NCBI GenBank assembly: GCA_023231475.1
Contig: JALJEE010002041.1
Location: 29,138 to 93,137 of the forward strand
Direction: 5' to 3'
Source of the DNA: Seison nebaliae
Lineage: Eukaryota > Rotifera > Pararotatoria > Seisonacea > Seisonidae
DNA length: 64,000 bases
Below the pieces are notes generated by a model. The model searched no databases. It was not told the origin of the DNA and saw nothing but the letters and a program-made list of their open reading frames with translations. The position numbers were made by a program, and so were the translations under genes. Positions 13,078-25,708 of the stretch are shown piece by piece (the stretch's first letter is position 1; every line of letters starts with the position of its first letter).

Positions 13078-16000
13078 TTAATTCATCCATTTAATGACCT
13101 CTCTCCCGTTAAAATAGTAAAGATTAATCGGCAATTCCGATCTCGTTCCGTTGGTGACATCTTCTCTCACTTCAATTCTACGATTAGATGTTGGTTCGTC
13201 CTAAATAAATTATCATCACATTCATCATTATCATCATCATCAAATTTAAGTAATTAGAACTTGAAGTTTTTGAATGAAATCCATGAGCTTCTCTTGTAAT
13301 TTCTCATTCAAATCTTTCACTTCATTCATCGAATTGAGCAAATTTGATTTGGTTAATCGATGACATAATCGTTCATTCAAATATTCATTTGATAAAGTAA
13401 TTCCATATTGAATATCATAAGGAATCCATTCTCCTGAACTATCTAATGTCAGTGTTAGAGTTCCAAGAGATTTCGTCAAATTGAATGGTTCACCATCCTC
13501 CATCAATTTGTTAACGATTGGAAAATGATTAATAATCATTTTATCACCTGAAGATGATATTAAGAAAAAATAAATTGAAAAAGGAAATGGAACTTTCTTT
13601 GTCCAAAGGGAACGGAATTTGAATCGATAAGATTTCGGTAAAATTTGACGAATTTTCATTTTTCTGAAATGTCTGATCTTTTGGAGAGACGTTTGAATTT
13701 ATTGTCAATTCCTTTAATTGGAGGAATGTATCGATTTGATTTCGTTCATAATTCGTCACGTTCGATGAAATGATATTCCATTTTGGATTAATTTTCATGG
13801 AAGATTCATATCTTTCCAATTCATAATTGGCAATAAATAAACAATCTTCTTTTTTCAACTGATTAATTAAAGAATTATCTTCTTTCAATTGAAGAAGAAT
13901 TGCTCGATGTGATTGTTGTCGATAACCGATAATCATTATCGTATTATGAGTAAGAAGATCATTCAAAAGAATTAAACAAACTTCCGTCGACATTATACAA
14001 GGTTCATGATTCCAAGAAATCGTCAAAATTTGATCATAACATAAGAACTCGTCAGGTAACGAAGTTAATCGTCTCGCTTTCGGTACAATCAATGAAGGAG
14101 GTCCACATTTACAATAATTGTAAAGGAACAATCGAAACCAGAAAGAAACGGAATTAGAATTGATCGGTCCCAAAATCGTTGGAAATAACTCGACGATATT
14201 CATATGACATGCCAAAGGTGACATAGCAATGATAGTTGAATAATTTCTTTCAAGAAATTTCTTACAAGAAAACATTTCTAATTCTTGAAGACTTTCAATT
14301 CTCAATAAATCTACTTTCATCATCGTTTCAGTCGTTTTTAGGAATTTGAGAGTTGTGTACAACGTCTTGGCCACTTGAAGATATTCTTTCGCTTCTCCTT
14401 CAATCGATTCATTCTTCCAACCATTCTCCCATACTTTCTCCAATTCCATAATGAATTTCATAAGAGATTCATCTGGTAATTTCCCTATTTCGAACAGAGT
14501 AACAGCACTTTGCTTCAATTCTTGCGAGATGTTCCCCATCATTAGAAAAGCTGTTAATGTTGAATCGAAAAGAAAAGCTAATCGTTTTTTCTGTTGTTGC
14601 TGATTATCATTCGATGAGATATCGTTCAATATTAAATTAGATATCTTCTTCTCCAATTGAGGAGATGGACTTGTTGTCATTAAATCATCAGCAGTTTCTT
14701 CATCATCCGTCAAAATGAATGGTTCATCATTCGATGTGTTGATAGAATGATCAATTGGTTCATCTAACGATGATTCATACGATTCTTTCAAATAATGCCA
14801 AGATGGATGTAACATAATCGTGTTTCTAAATAATTCAGCAGTATTCTTCTTCCTCACTAAATTCAATCGACATAATATCGACATAGCAGCAATGATTCTC
14901 GATTTAGATACATCCAATATCTCCGATAACTAAAATCCAATATATCAACTCGATTAATATGGAAAGAAAAAGAAAACATCATCTAATTGCATATGTTCAT
15001 CGAACGAAATAAAAATTTGATAAAGTAAATTTTCCATGAAATCACCGGCAACTCGATTCATAACGAAACCTTCCAACGGTGGAACTGAAAAATTATTTGG
15101 AGTGAAAAAGATGAAAATGAAGAAAATGAATAACCGACAAATAGATCAGAATCATAAATTGGAATGTGAAAAAAAATGAATCCCAATTGATATGTCGCTA
15201 GAAGAATTATATTTATGTAGAGAAAAAATTTTAATATAAAACTAACAAATGAGTAAGTTCTTGTCTAAAGATCCCAGGTAGATTTCGGTCGTCTCATTAG
15301 TTTCCTTATCTTTATTCTTCTGGTCAACGATATGATCGATAAGATTCTTTTGTTCACTAGTGCACAAATTAATATCTTCATCGATGATATGACCACAATG
15401 AACCGTCCACCATGGTTCGAGATGAATGGAAGTTAAAGGGAATTCTGGTAAGAAAGAAGATGGATGTTTCTTCCTCAAAATACTCTAAAAATGAAATTGA
15501 TTGAAATGGATTTAATGTAAAAATCAAACTTTCGATGATCGATATCGATGCATGATATCCATATATTCATTTCGACCAATTCCCAATAATCGGAGACCTA
15601 ATAAAAGAAAAAGATAAATAAATATATGAACAAACAATAAAATTAACAGTCGATAGCTGTGAAATTTGGGAGTATATCATAACTCTTCTCTCCTTCCAAC
15701 ATCATCGTCAACATGTTTTTATAATAAGCGAAACAAGTATATCTTAATCCACCAGCAATTAATGGTAGTGCATGATATGGATACAACATGAAACTCTTTC
15801 GATTATTTTCAATCATATCCAAATAGAATGTCCGTTTATCTGCCATCACTTCTTTTAACTCTACTCAAAATAGAAAAAAGACAATAAACGAATAGAATGA
15901 ACGTGGCACATTGTCGTAAAACATTTGACGACTTAGGACCAATTTATATAATTCTTTCTTGAATCTTTTCTCATTCTTCCCGAATAACTGATTAAAGAGA

Positions 16001-16133
16001 GAAATTGAAAGTGTTATATGCAGAGTTTATATAAACAAAAATTAGGAAAAAGAAAATAAACATTCTTCTGTTCGATCGTTAACTGATTCCAAAAGAGTTT
16101 CTTTTTGAGTACAACATCCAACTCGTTTATCAT
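13078..16133 (-). CDS. FAM91A1: FAM91 family protein (FAM91A1 orthologue)
   Basis: In vertebrates FAM91A1 acts at the trans-Golgi with WDR11 and C17orf75 and binds TBC1D23 to tether endosome-derived vesicles. Ten exons give about 866 aa (human 838). The ATG is at 16133. Diagnostic blocks in order are [73 protein letters not shown], then [64 protein letters not shown], and the C-terminal [10 protein letters not shown], ending at 13078. Nine introns of about 39-75 bp all begin GTT. The gene lies 223 bases downstream of sphingosine kinase on the same strand, so co-transcription is possible. Confidence 0.93.
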
Positions 16134-16356
16134 CTTTACTTCACTTTACAATCCTAAATACATGGAAGAAGAGAGGAAAATCATGGAAACTTATCTAAAA
16201 TGAAATAAAGAGCAATCAAAAATTGAATGGAACGGAAGTGAATGTTGGCAAATAAATAGTAAAACGAATTAATTGGACGGAGATATTATTCGAATTTCAC
16301 ACGACTCACCAAATGAAGTTTGAGATGGAAAAAATATAATTAATTTAGTTTAGATT

Positions 16357-18101
16357 CTATGCTGTTAACAATGATAAAGCACCGTTAATTAATTGCACAC
16401 TAATTCCACCAATTCGTCCTGTTCGTTCACCATCAACAACAATTTCACTTGTTCGTCCTCCAGGAATCGGTGTTGGAATTAAATCAAATTTTCGAACGAA
16501 CGCAAAATCAAATTTTGATTCTTCCAATTCAGCCAAATCGAAACCATGTCGAATTGACATAAATTTTTTAAAGAGATATTTCCGATTTAATTTCTCTTGT
16601 GTAGCCCACAGTAGTAGAATAAAAGGTTCATCAAAACTAAATAAGATTTATCGAATGGAAATGCACAAATCAAATACGAACGTCATATCTTTCAATAACA
16701 TAAGATGTGGTGCAGCATGAGTGATGAGAGTGGCAAAAACGAAAACGAAGTCATCTCGTTTTATTCGTTCAACTCGCTCCAAATCGTTATGTGGCATATA
16801 ATGTAATTCGGCGGCATATCGTCGAAAACCTTTTCATGTTTGAAATTATCATTTGAAATCGATTCGAATTAGAATTTAACTGATTAATCGTAACATTGCA
16901 TAAATATCAAAACGTTTTCCACCCAAAAACCGCAATTTTTCACTCTCCAAATCAACATCAGAGAAATATCCCCATTCGATATTGACGACACTATATAAAA
17001 TATTATTCAAATCATTATCGTCACCGCTCGCCCCATTCTCCATCAAATATTTAATTTGCATAACATTTTTCGATATGGGCGTTCCTTTAACAATACTGAG
17101 TGCACCATATAAAGCTGTCTTAATGAGAGGAATATTGATGGTGAAAGAAACGAAAGAAACTTTTTCAATCGAATTATAAATATTATCTCTTGATCGATAG
17201 AGAATGGAAGTGGCTAAAGCGTTTCCTGATCCTCCTGTAATATGAAGAATTGATAAATTCTTAATAGAATTCATTTGATCTTCATAATTATCAATCGATT
17301 GAGTGATCGCTTCTTTTATTGGTTGGACATTGATGAGATCATGAATTAAACCATCACCAGAAATTATGATAATCAAATAATATTCTTCTAAGAAATCAGA
17401 GAGTGAGATTCCTTCAAAAAATTTATAAATCGTTTGAGCGTTCTTCGTGAAAAGTTCTTTATATTTCAATTTACATTTATCCATTATTGGACGAACTGAA
17501 TTCTCCCAAATCTTTCCAGCTAATTTCTTTCCAGAAAACGGATTTATCGCAACGAAACATTTCTTTCCACTTGAACAATTTTCTGAAATTTAATTTTATT
17601 TTTACATTAATAGAAATGAAAATGGAACCATTGATGAATGGAGAACGGATCATTGTCTGAATTGAATCGATAAATGCTCCAACGATTTCTTTCGATGGAA
17701 AATAAAGAGTCACATCGAATTTTTCTCTATCGACAAATTCTAATTCTTTCGATAAACTATCGAATTGTTTCTTCGTATGTTTAATCTTAATAAAACTAAA
17801 TTGTCCATCATGATTGAAAGTGAATAATGGAAAGTGAATGATCAAACCAATTTAATTGAACTAAATGTGATGAAGGAGATTCTATCGCAAATATATTCGT
17901 CCAACGAATGAGAAAATCAAAATTCTTATTCTCCTCATTCATCAAACGAAGAGGAGATTTCATTCCAATCAATAATTTCAACTCATCTTTATTCTCCAAT
18001 GTCAATACCAGACCCAAATCTTCCGAATGAACAATGGCAACTGCACCATTCTTATGAAATAAATTTACCTTACTCATTCGAATAAGTTGATCGAATAACA
18101 A
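16357..18101 (-). CDS. SPHK: Sphingosine kinase
   Basis: Phosphorylates sphingosine to sphingosine-1-phosphate. Five exons give about 510 aa, between human SPHK1 (384) and SPHK2 (654). The N-terminal 130 residues are a lipid-kinase accessory region. The diacylglycerol-kinase-type catalytic core follows, with C1 AINPFSGKKLAGKIW, C2 SGDGLIHDLIN, C3 GGSGNALATS, and C4 WGYFSDVDLESEKLRFLG, the sphingosine kinase hallmark. The C-terminal lobe includes RRYAAELHYMP and ends VVDGERTG followed by a short tail. C1 has Phe-Ser where many members have Gly-Gly. Introns (46-70 bp) start GTT. The start may be Met at 18101 or at 18077, nine codons on. The 3' end is 223 bases before FAM91. Confidence 0.92.
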
Positions 18102-19186
18102 ACTTTAATTTGTAGCAAGTGCTAATTATTTAAATGTCATTCTAACTCCCAAAACTATTCTATATTGATAAATAAAGAAAACGAACAACAACTAGAAATG
18201 TTTGTTTAGTGTCCTACATCTCAAACACCTTGAAATTTGAGTTAGTTTAATTTAAATTAACTCTCGAACTTTCTCATCATGAACTTGTGTTAAGTTAAGA
18301 ATTAGTAAAGTTGATAATTTTAAGATATTTTCACTAGTTGAAAGACACTAAAAACTGTTGAAAAATTGCGAATGTATATAAGTTGTTCTCAATTGTATAA
18401 TATATTGTTCTTAATAAAGTTTGATTAGCAAAGAAAAAAAAACGAAAATCTGCCTTATCATTTCCATAGCAACGTTTACTGTCAATATTCGAAGAATTTT
18501 GTTCGTGAGGCACTATTGGAGAAAAAAATAATTTAATCGATCGAATTTGATATTATCAAAAGGTTCATTCTTTCCTTATTGATTCGAAGTTTAATTGGTT
18601 TCAATTTTTTTAATAAACTATACAATTAACGTGACTTGAATGGTATTACTTTGAATAATATTAGATTAGCTAATAATCAATTGAAGTACAATGAAAGGAG
18701 TCGTTGTATCAAATTCGTTTTCATTCTCCACCCCACATAACTAGTGAATTATTTGACAAATCTTTTATTCATTCAATGTTAATAAAATAAATTAATGGTT
18801 GACATAATTCCATTAGAAAGAATTATTATTAGACATCATGAAATGTGTTCCGTTCGATATGATTATGCTATATTTTCCGTGTAAATATCATTGTTTTATT
18901 ATGTTGCAACGAAATTATTAGGCGAATTTTAATGTTTGGTGAAGTTTAGATGATTATAAGAAGCTCCAATTTCTTCATGGAGTCATTACATTATTATTTA
19001 ATTTGAAATTGCATGATACATATTTGGTCTCACTTAATGTCATCATATTTCATAGAGATAATGAAATTTATCAACTCAATCAACTGCTTTATAAACAACA
19101 TATCTAGAGTACTAACGAAGAAAAATTTATTATTATTTACTTTCTCACTTTTCCTAGATTAAATTTGTCGTCAGATACTTTCGAAG
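18102..19186. other. Divergent intergenic region
   Basis: Spacer between sphingosine kinase (-) and the second GST (+), so it must hold two promoters. TATATAAG near 18376 is the only TATA-like motif noted. No exon-like frame is visible. A pyrimidine-rich TTTTCCTAG ends at 19157, 29 bases before the GST ATG. Confidence 0.4.
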
Positions 19187-19861
19187 ATGCCTCAATATTC
19201 TCTACATTATTTCAATGCACGTGGACCGGCTGAATTCATTCGATATATGTTCGCTTATGCCAAAGTTCCATATGAAGATAAACGATATGAACCACAAGAA
19301 TGGCCGAAAGTCAAGCCAACAATGCCATTTGGTACAGTTCCCGTATTGTTTATTGACAGTAAACGAACATTAGGACAAAGCAGAGCTATAGGAAGATTTC
19401 TAGCACACGAATTCGGTTTATTACCGAAAAACGCTTTCGAATCCGCAAAATGCGACGAGTTCGTCGATCAAATGTCTGACGCTCATTCAGATGTTGCACA
19501 ACTGTATCACAATCGGGAGGATAAGGAGAAGGCGAAGAAAATATTTGAAGAATTAGTTACAACAAAGTTGGACGCAAAATTGATGAAATTGGAAAAGATG
19601 ATTGAAGAGAATGGAGGTGAATATTGTGTGGGCAAGCAAGTTCTTCTTTTTCATTATTCATTTTTCTTCAATCATTTCTTCTTTTCACAATAGTTGACTT
19701 GGGCCGATTTTCATTTGTCGACAATGTTGGCATTATGGCATGTATTTGAATTAGGAGACTATTTGAAGAAATATGTCAATATGGCTAAAATCCAGAAGAA
19801 AGTGGAGAACTTACCTGAGGTGAAAAAGTGGATTGCCAAGCGACCAGTAACTATTCATTAA
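19187..19861 (+). CDS. Glutathione S-transferase, sigma class (paralogue)
   Basis: Second sigma GST, 207 aa after joining 19187-19639 and 19694-19861 through a 54-bp intron. The start is YSLHYFNARGPAEFIRYMFA, with the catalytic Tyr and the conserved Arg-Gly-x-Ala-Glu region better preserved than in the copy at 8320 (RGPAEF here, KGAAEF there). Other family blocks are FGTVPVL, LGQSRAIGRFLA, EFVDQMSDAHSD (shared nearly exactly with the first copy), LTWADFHLS and the ending KRPVTIH. The two genes are 10 kb apart and separated by unrelated genes, so they are dispersed duplicates. The intron has either been gained here or lost in the first copy. Confidence 0.94.
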
Positions 19862-20294
19862 ACAAATTGAAATTGACAAAAAGATATCTTTATATTCGAA
19901 CACTTATTTATTTGGTCTTTTTTTAGTTTATTAGTTCATTTAGCATCCATTTAGTTCTCATACGTATTCATATTCATAAGGAGAATAATAATATATTTAT
20001 TATTTCATAATGATAGTTCAAAATAAAATTTCAAAAAAATACAATAAACTTTTATATAAATTGAATATCCATAAATACTAATTTATTTGAGAACATAATT
20101 CATGTTTTATTTATTCTAATTGTTCGATATTACAACATGAGTTTGTATATTAACCGTCCCAATATCAAATACAAAGAATGATAGCTGAAGTTCCAGAATT
20201 AACTTTTATAGAATACAAAAAAAATCAATGAGTTGAGAAAGATGAAAGAGATACATGCACATTCAGATGATTATGATAATAATATCCACAATTT
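19862..20294. other. Convergent 3' spacer
   Basis: Shared 3' region of the second GST (+) and the first C1q gene (-). It is AT-rich with several AATAAA-like strings (near 20022 and 20042). Nothing else is recognisable. Confidence 0.4.
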
Positions 20295-21142
20295 TCATGT
20301 AGCAAATAGGATGAAACCAGACATGTTGGTAAATCGGTTGCCATGTAGCGATTTAGCCACCTTTAATACTTTCATCCAAACTTGATCATTCTTCTTTAGT
20401 TTCAGAATAGCACTTGTTGCTGATATGGCAATTTTTGGGAGACTTTCCGACCAAACAGTCAGAATCATCACATTATTCAACATCAGCATTGCCGATCCTT
20501 GCTATGAATATGAATTAAAATAAGAAGAACATACAAATAAATAAACATTTCGATATTCCCGTCCATCTTTCTTGTAAATACCGAAAGAAGCAATGGACAT
20601 ATCAAATTTGTACACTCCATCCACTGGCGCTACATATCTTCCAGTTTTCTCATTATAATCATTTCCCATATTGGTAATGATTGTATCGAATATCAAATCT
20701 TCAGCCGTATTTCTCGCTCCGTCGAAATGATTCTCCAAACAAACGAAAAAAGCCGAATTAATTTGGTTAATCGTGTTCCGACCAGGAACTCCGGGTATTC
20801 CAGGATCTCCTTTCTTTCCTGCAGTACCAGGTAGTCCGGATGGTCCTTTCGGACCGGGAGGTCCTCGTATTCGAGAAGACACTGTAGAATTCATGGTACC
20901 ACCTGCTAAATGAGATTTGTGAGAAATAAAAGAAAGGAATTTGAGATATTTGAGGAACCTTTACAATGTAATTGTAGATGGCATTGATCTTTGGATTGGG
21001 AAATGGCTAAAATGAATATTGATAATTCAAATTTGAGAAAATATTAACATCGTTTAGGAATGTGATTATTCCAATGTTGTGGAACATCATATGTGGATAT
21101 GATGTAAAAGAGTGAGGAGAATTGAATGAAAAGGATAATCAT
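20295..21142 (-). CDS. Secreted collagen-like C1q-domain protein 1
   Basis: Four exons on the minus strand, ATG at 21142. The first begins MIILFIQFSSLFYII, a signal peptide. The second encodes a Cys-containing linker (QCHLQLHC). The third has a short collagen triple helix of eight to nine Gly-x-y repeats (GPPGPKGPSGLPGTAGKKGD and on), followed by the start of a C1q/TNF-like domain (SAFFVCLENHF, GRYVAPVDGVYKFD). The last exon completes it with LKLKKNDQVW and the terminal MSGFILFA that marks C1q domains. Proteins of this plan trimerise outside the cell. Introns of 44-60 bp begin GTT. The Met at 20894 is internal, not the start. A tandem paralogue follows at 21617-22557. Confidence 0.88.
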
Positions 21143-21616
21143 TTCATTCGAGAAACGACTGTCTCAATTTAGTGGAAGATGTTTGTTATTAAGAATTCCC
21201 AATTACGTCTGCACCAACTGACAAAGATATAGAAGTAGTATGAATAATAGACAATCGAATGGATCTTTAATAAATTTAAGAAGAGAATTGAAAGGAAGAA
21301 ATTTTATTCATCAACAATATCTAAGAGAAGATAATGGGAAAATGAGAAGTAGAAAGGATGTGAAGGTGAGAAAGAGAAACATTAAATATGTATCCTTATC
21401 CGGTGATCAGTTGGCATAAAGAGAATGATGACTGATATTGATATGACGAAGAAAGAAATAGCAAGAAACTGTGTCTACTACGCAAAGAGATCGACACTGT
21501 GAACAATATCTATATTTGTGATATTGAATATTATATTGATTGGTTTCCATTCTTTCTAGGAAATTGCGTGAATCGACATAGTGGAACAATATGCGTGTCT
21601 TATCATTCACTGATGA

Positions 21617-22557
21617 TCAAAGGACAAATAAGATATATCCAGCCATATTCGTGTACATATATCCATGAATTGCTTGAGCTTCCTTGGGTATTTCCAAATA
21701 AACTTCATCAGTCGCATTCAACTGAACAATCGCACTTGATGCCGATGTGCTCCATGAGGGAATACTGCTCGACCAAACTGTTATGATAATATTCTTATTT
21801 ACATATAAATGAACTGCAGCCTAATTAATAGAAATAAACAAAGTCAAATGATTCCATTCACTCAATTTTCGCATAAGAAATTCAACGAAAATAAAATCTA
21901 AAAAATTAACTAACACTCGATTGAGATATTGCGCTGACAGTAATATCGAATTTATAAACTCCTTTCACTGGAGCAACATAAATTCCTGTATTTCCATTAT
22001 AATCGCCGCCAACATTCGTTTCGATCCGATCGAATATTAATTTCATCGAATTTGTCGTAAATTGTCTACTGTGATTGAATAGTCCGACAAAGAAGGCCGA
22101 AGGTCGAGGAGCTATACTGCTTCTTCCTGGCACTCCAGGAATCCCAGGTTCGCCTTTCTTCCCCGCCACACCAGGTAAACCCATCGGACCTTTAGGGCCA
22201 GGTGCACCTTTGATTGGCAAAGCGAATACAGGATCTTATTTAATAATAGAACATTAGACGTGACCAGAATAAAAGAAACTGTTTGTTTGTGCTCCTTGAC
22301 AACTAATTTTCAGACTACATTCCTCTTTCTCTTTATTCTCTTTGAAAAATGTTGAACGGTGATTAATTGATCGCGACTGTTGTAACGAACGTCTTTGATT
22401 TCGTCCGAAAACTGTTCGAGATAAATTTCATTTTTTTGAATGATGATAAATGAGAGAACTAACGATGTTTATATCGTCGTCTATGTAATGACGTTGTAAT
22501 GGATGATTGGAAAGTGAAAATGAAGAGGATGATAAATAAAAATCTTTCACAATTCAT
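21617..22557 (-). CDS. Secreted collagen-like C1q-domain protein 2
   Basis: Tandem paralogue of the gene at 20295-21142, same strand, same domain order. ATG at 22557 opens a signal peptide (CERFLFIILFIFTFQSSIT). A basic, Gln/Ser-rich linker follows, ending in the same two-cysteine motif (ECSLKISC). The collagen segment is GAPGPKGPMGLPGVAGKKG and on, and the C1q domain starts SAFFVGLFNHS with GIYVAPVKGVYKFD. The last exon (21617-21820) has LNATDEVYLEI and the ending MAGYILFVL. Three introns begin GTT; the last is longer (94 bp). The two genes are only about 475 bases apart. They could be structural matrix or lectin-like immune proteins; the sequence does not decide. Confidence 0.88.
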
Positions 22558-24356
22558 CCCAAACTTACCGCACGAAAAAGTTGGAATGCAAAAAAGTTGT
22601 TTCTATCGATTCACTTAAGAAGAAGAAAAAAAACTGACAAATAATAATTAATTTATGACGGAAAGATTTATCAAAATCCCAAAGGAACTAGTATCATCTA
22701 TACATACGGAAATTTGAATATAAACTAATTCTTCTAATATTTCTTTAAATAATCTACGGGAAATTATATGATATAAACTCTCAACGAGAGATACATAAAA
22801 AAAATATAAATAAAGTGCACAAATTCTTCCAAAACAGATTGATAGAGAAGATAACCCGATATGCATATTAGAAAATTGTTAGTTGCATATCAGCTAAATG
22901 AAATTTTCTTCGTTTTCTAATCGAACAATAAACGAAAAGTGATGAAGACGATGAATGGTAGCATTAATAAGAATAATAACGACAACACCAATATTAATAT
23001 TGTCATTTAAGTCGACATCAGATTCTTCTTTAACAGAATTAATAAAAAGATCCAAAAACGATAGATAGAATGATATGTTGCAGAGATCTACAATCTAAAA
23101 GGAGATAGAAAATACAATTTCTTCTTGACAATTTATTTACATTGTTTCGGTTTTCCTGTAAGTTCATTAATGGAAAAGTATGCATGTTCATTTGTTGACT
23201 GGTTGTATCATAAGGTTTCGACAGTCAAATCATTCACATATTACTACAAATTCTATTACACAATAAGATATATCTCTAAATACTTCCAATTTTCTTAATA
23301 GTCTTCTGATATCGATCGAATTGAAATAGATATTATCATATCAAACTACAACTAATCCTCTAAATCACTGCAAATGACATCAATTCCTTTCTTACATATT
23401 TCTCCATGTCTCTTCCTCACCATGTGCATCGCTACTCAATAACTTTTATCTTAACCCACTGAATAATAACTTTATTTAGATGGTAATGATATTCAGAAGA
23501 ATTATCGAAATTATGAATTCGCTCCAAACATACGACGATGATTAGGAAATAACTAATTTGCGACTATTAAATGAAATTTACATCTCGCTAGTCTTCTGAT
23601 TATGTTCATAAAAATAAATATTCAAGCACAAAACTCTCATAATTACAAACAATAATTTCATAAACAGATTAACATGAATAAAGAACCACCAGAATATATA
23701 AACCAGAGAATAAAAAGGTTCTAATGTCAACCAATAGAATGTAAAGTATAATATGTATGAACATTATGTTCATTATCATCAAATCCAGGCTGGGATGATG
23801 AAATCAATTCCATGCAAATAAAATATTAAAGATATTATTGAGAATAATTAGAACATTTCAAATTGAGAATTATATTAATTTAAGAGAAATATTATTTACA
23901 AATGAGCATTATGTTAATTAGGAATAAAATGAGGTGAAAATAAAAAAAAACTATAGAATGGAGATAATCAACTAGAAATAGTAAGAACAAATAATTATCC
24001 CAATAAGAACATAACATATCACAAATTCAATTATGTCCACACTCTCTGACATATGCAACTTCGCCTACTGACGAGGAAGACCAATAATCACTTGGGAATT
24101 GATTTGTAGTAATTCAATTAAATGGAATCAGCTGAAGTTGGACGACATGTATTGGATTGTGAAATTTAGTTACCTATTTTAAATCTTTCTTTCTTTCTTT
24201 CTTTCACTCACTCATTCACTCTCCATATATGGAGTTTGAGTCTCATGCATAAATTGTCGATTTAAAAAGGAGAATAAGTTGTGTAATTTATATGATCTGT
24301 TTTATTGATAATAAATGAATTAGAAAGAGAATAGCTGAAGAAACGATGTCGATCTT
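22558..24356. other. Intergenic region
   Basis: About 1.8 kb with no supported gene. A 72-codon minus-strand frame at 22648-22866 has no recognisable domain and biased, intron-like composition. A short TTTC/CTTT tetranucleotide run lies near 24188-24205. Confidence 0.45.
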
Positions 24357-25420
24357 TTACATTGCATCTAACAATTGTTGCATTTCTCCTTTCTTCTTTT
24401 GGATTTTCGCGCGACGTTCTTCCAAAGAAATCTTTTTCTCGTTAAACCTATTTCCGAAAAGTTCCATTAGAAGGAAGGAAATTAATAAAAAAAAGATGAA
24501 TAACCGTTTTCCCTTCTGTTTCTTCTTCTGCTTCTCACCAATCGACTTGTTTGGATCAGCACGAATAGCTGCGTGAACTGATTCATACATCTCTTCTACT
24601 TTATCAGGAGTAATTCCTGCTTTCAAATAACGAGAGAAATGTTTCTTGAATTTCTCTTCATCCTCATCCTTCAATACTTCCATATACTCAGCGACATGTT
24701 TTCCAAATATCTTGTCTCGATGATCTTCTGGATTGAAATCATCGTCAGTTGCTCCTGGAAATCGTTTGCAGCTGTGTGGGATGAGAAGACCGCCATCAGT
24801 TGCCCCTTTCATTACTCCGAAAATTCGAGCACCAGTCACAGTTCGGGCTAATCCAACATCTAAAATGCATTTGAATGGATGAGCCTTATCAGCGACAGCT
24901 GGTTGCATCACGACATCTCCCGTCACATCTTCTTGTCCCAAATACAAATCATTCAATTTGAATTTTGTCAATAATCTTCTCGCTAATAACAATCCAGTAC
25001 AATAAGCAGCTGAATAGTTCGTCAGTCCAACATTCAAACCAAATTCTTTCAATTCATGACTATAAGCCGAACTGACAATTTTGTCTCCTTTGATGGTGGA
25101 ATAAACGATTTGAGCGATGATATCTTTGTTGGAGAACCGTGCAACAAGTCGATATTTCTTCGTTCCATATTTGTTCTTTTGTTGAACAATTAAACGTTTC
25201 CGTGCGAAGTAATCAGTCTTTCCCTCTAGAGGAGACAAAGTAAAATTTAAGAGAAACCTGAAAAAAAGAGAAAAACCTCGTCGCCTTCGGAATTTGACTT
25301 GGAACCTCTTAAAATAAGCCTTATTCTTTACCACTTTGACCAATGCCTATTCGTTAATTAATGAGAAAAAGAGATTTGTTGTATCTTCCATTAAAATTTT
25401 GATAAGAAATTACTAACCAT
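24357..25420 (-). CDS. RPL5: 60S ribosomal protein L5 (uL18)
   Basis: Binds 5S rRNA and carries it into the large ribosomal subunit. Four exons: the first contains only the start codon (25418-25420), followed by an intron beginning GTTAGT. Then [20 protein letters not shown], a second intron (about 57 bp), and the long exon with [62 protein letters not shown] and [13 protein letters not shown] third intron (about 56 bp) precedes the basic C-terminus. About 290 aa after splicing, the family's usual length. Having the first intron directly after ATG is also known for vertebrate RPL5. The 328-codon continuous frame is misleading because it reads through both later introns. Confidence 0.96.
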
Positions 25421-25708
25421 TTTTACAAGTCAACCAAAAGTATGATAATGTTGTTGTTTTCTAATTTAAAATGGGAAAATGCTTTCAATTGTAATTGTAG
25501 AAAGCAAAAGAAAAATGGATGTTAAAAATTCCATTTAAAAATTCAAATTTAATAAATTGGAAGCTTCCAAATATTTTTTTTCAATTAAAATCATTCGTTT
25601 ATTATCAAAAAATCTCAATTCTATCACTTATTCTCATTTCATTTTATGAATATTTTTTTACAATTTAATATTGTTAGATAAATTTCTAAATTATTCTCAA
25701 TACTGAAA
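25421..25708. promoter_or_regulatory. Divergent promoter RPL5 / POLE3
   Basis: A 288-bp spacer separates the start codons of RPL5 (-) and POLE3 (+), so it must drive both. It is AT-rich; I see no clear TATA box or known element. Confidence 0.4.
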
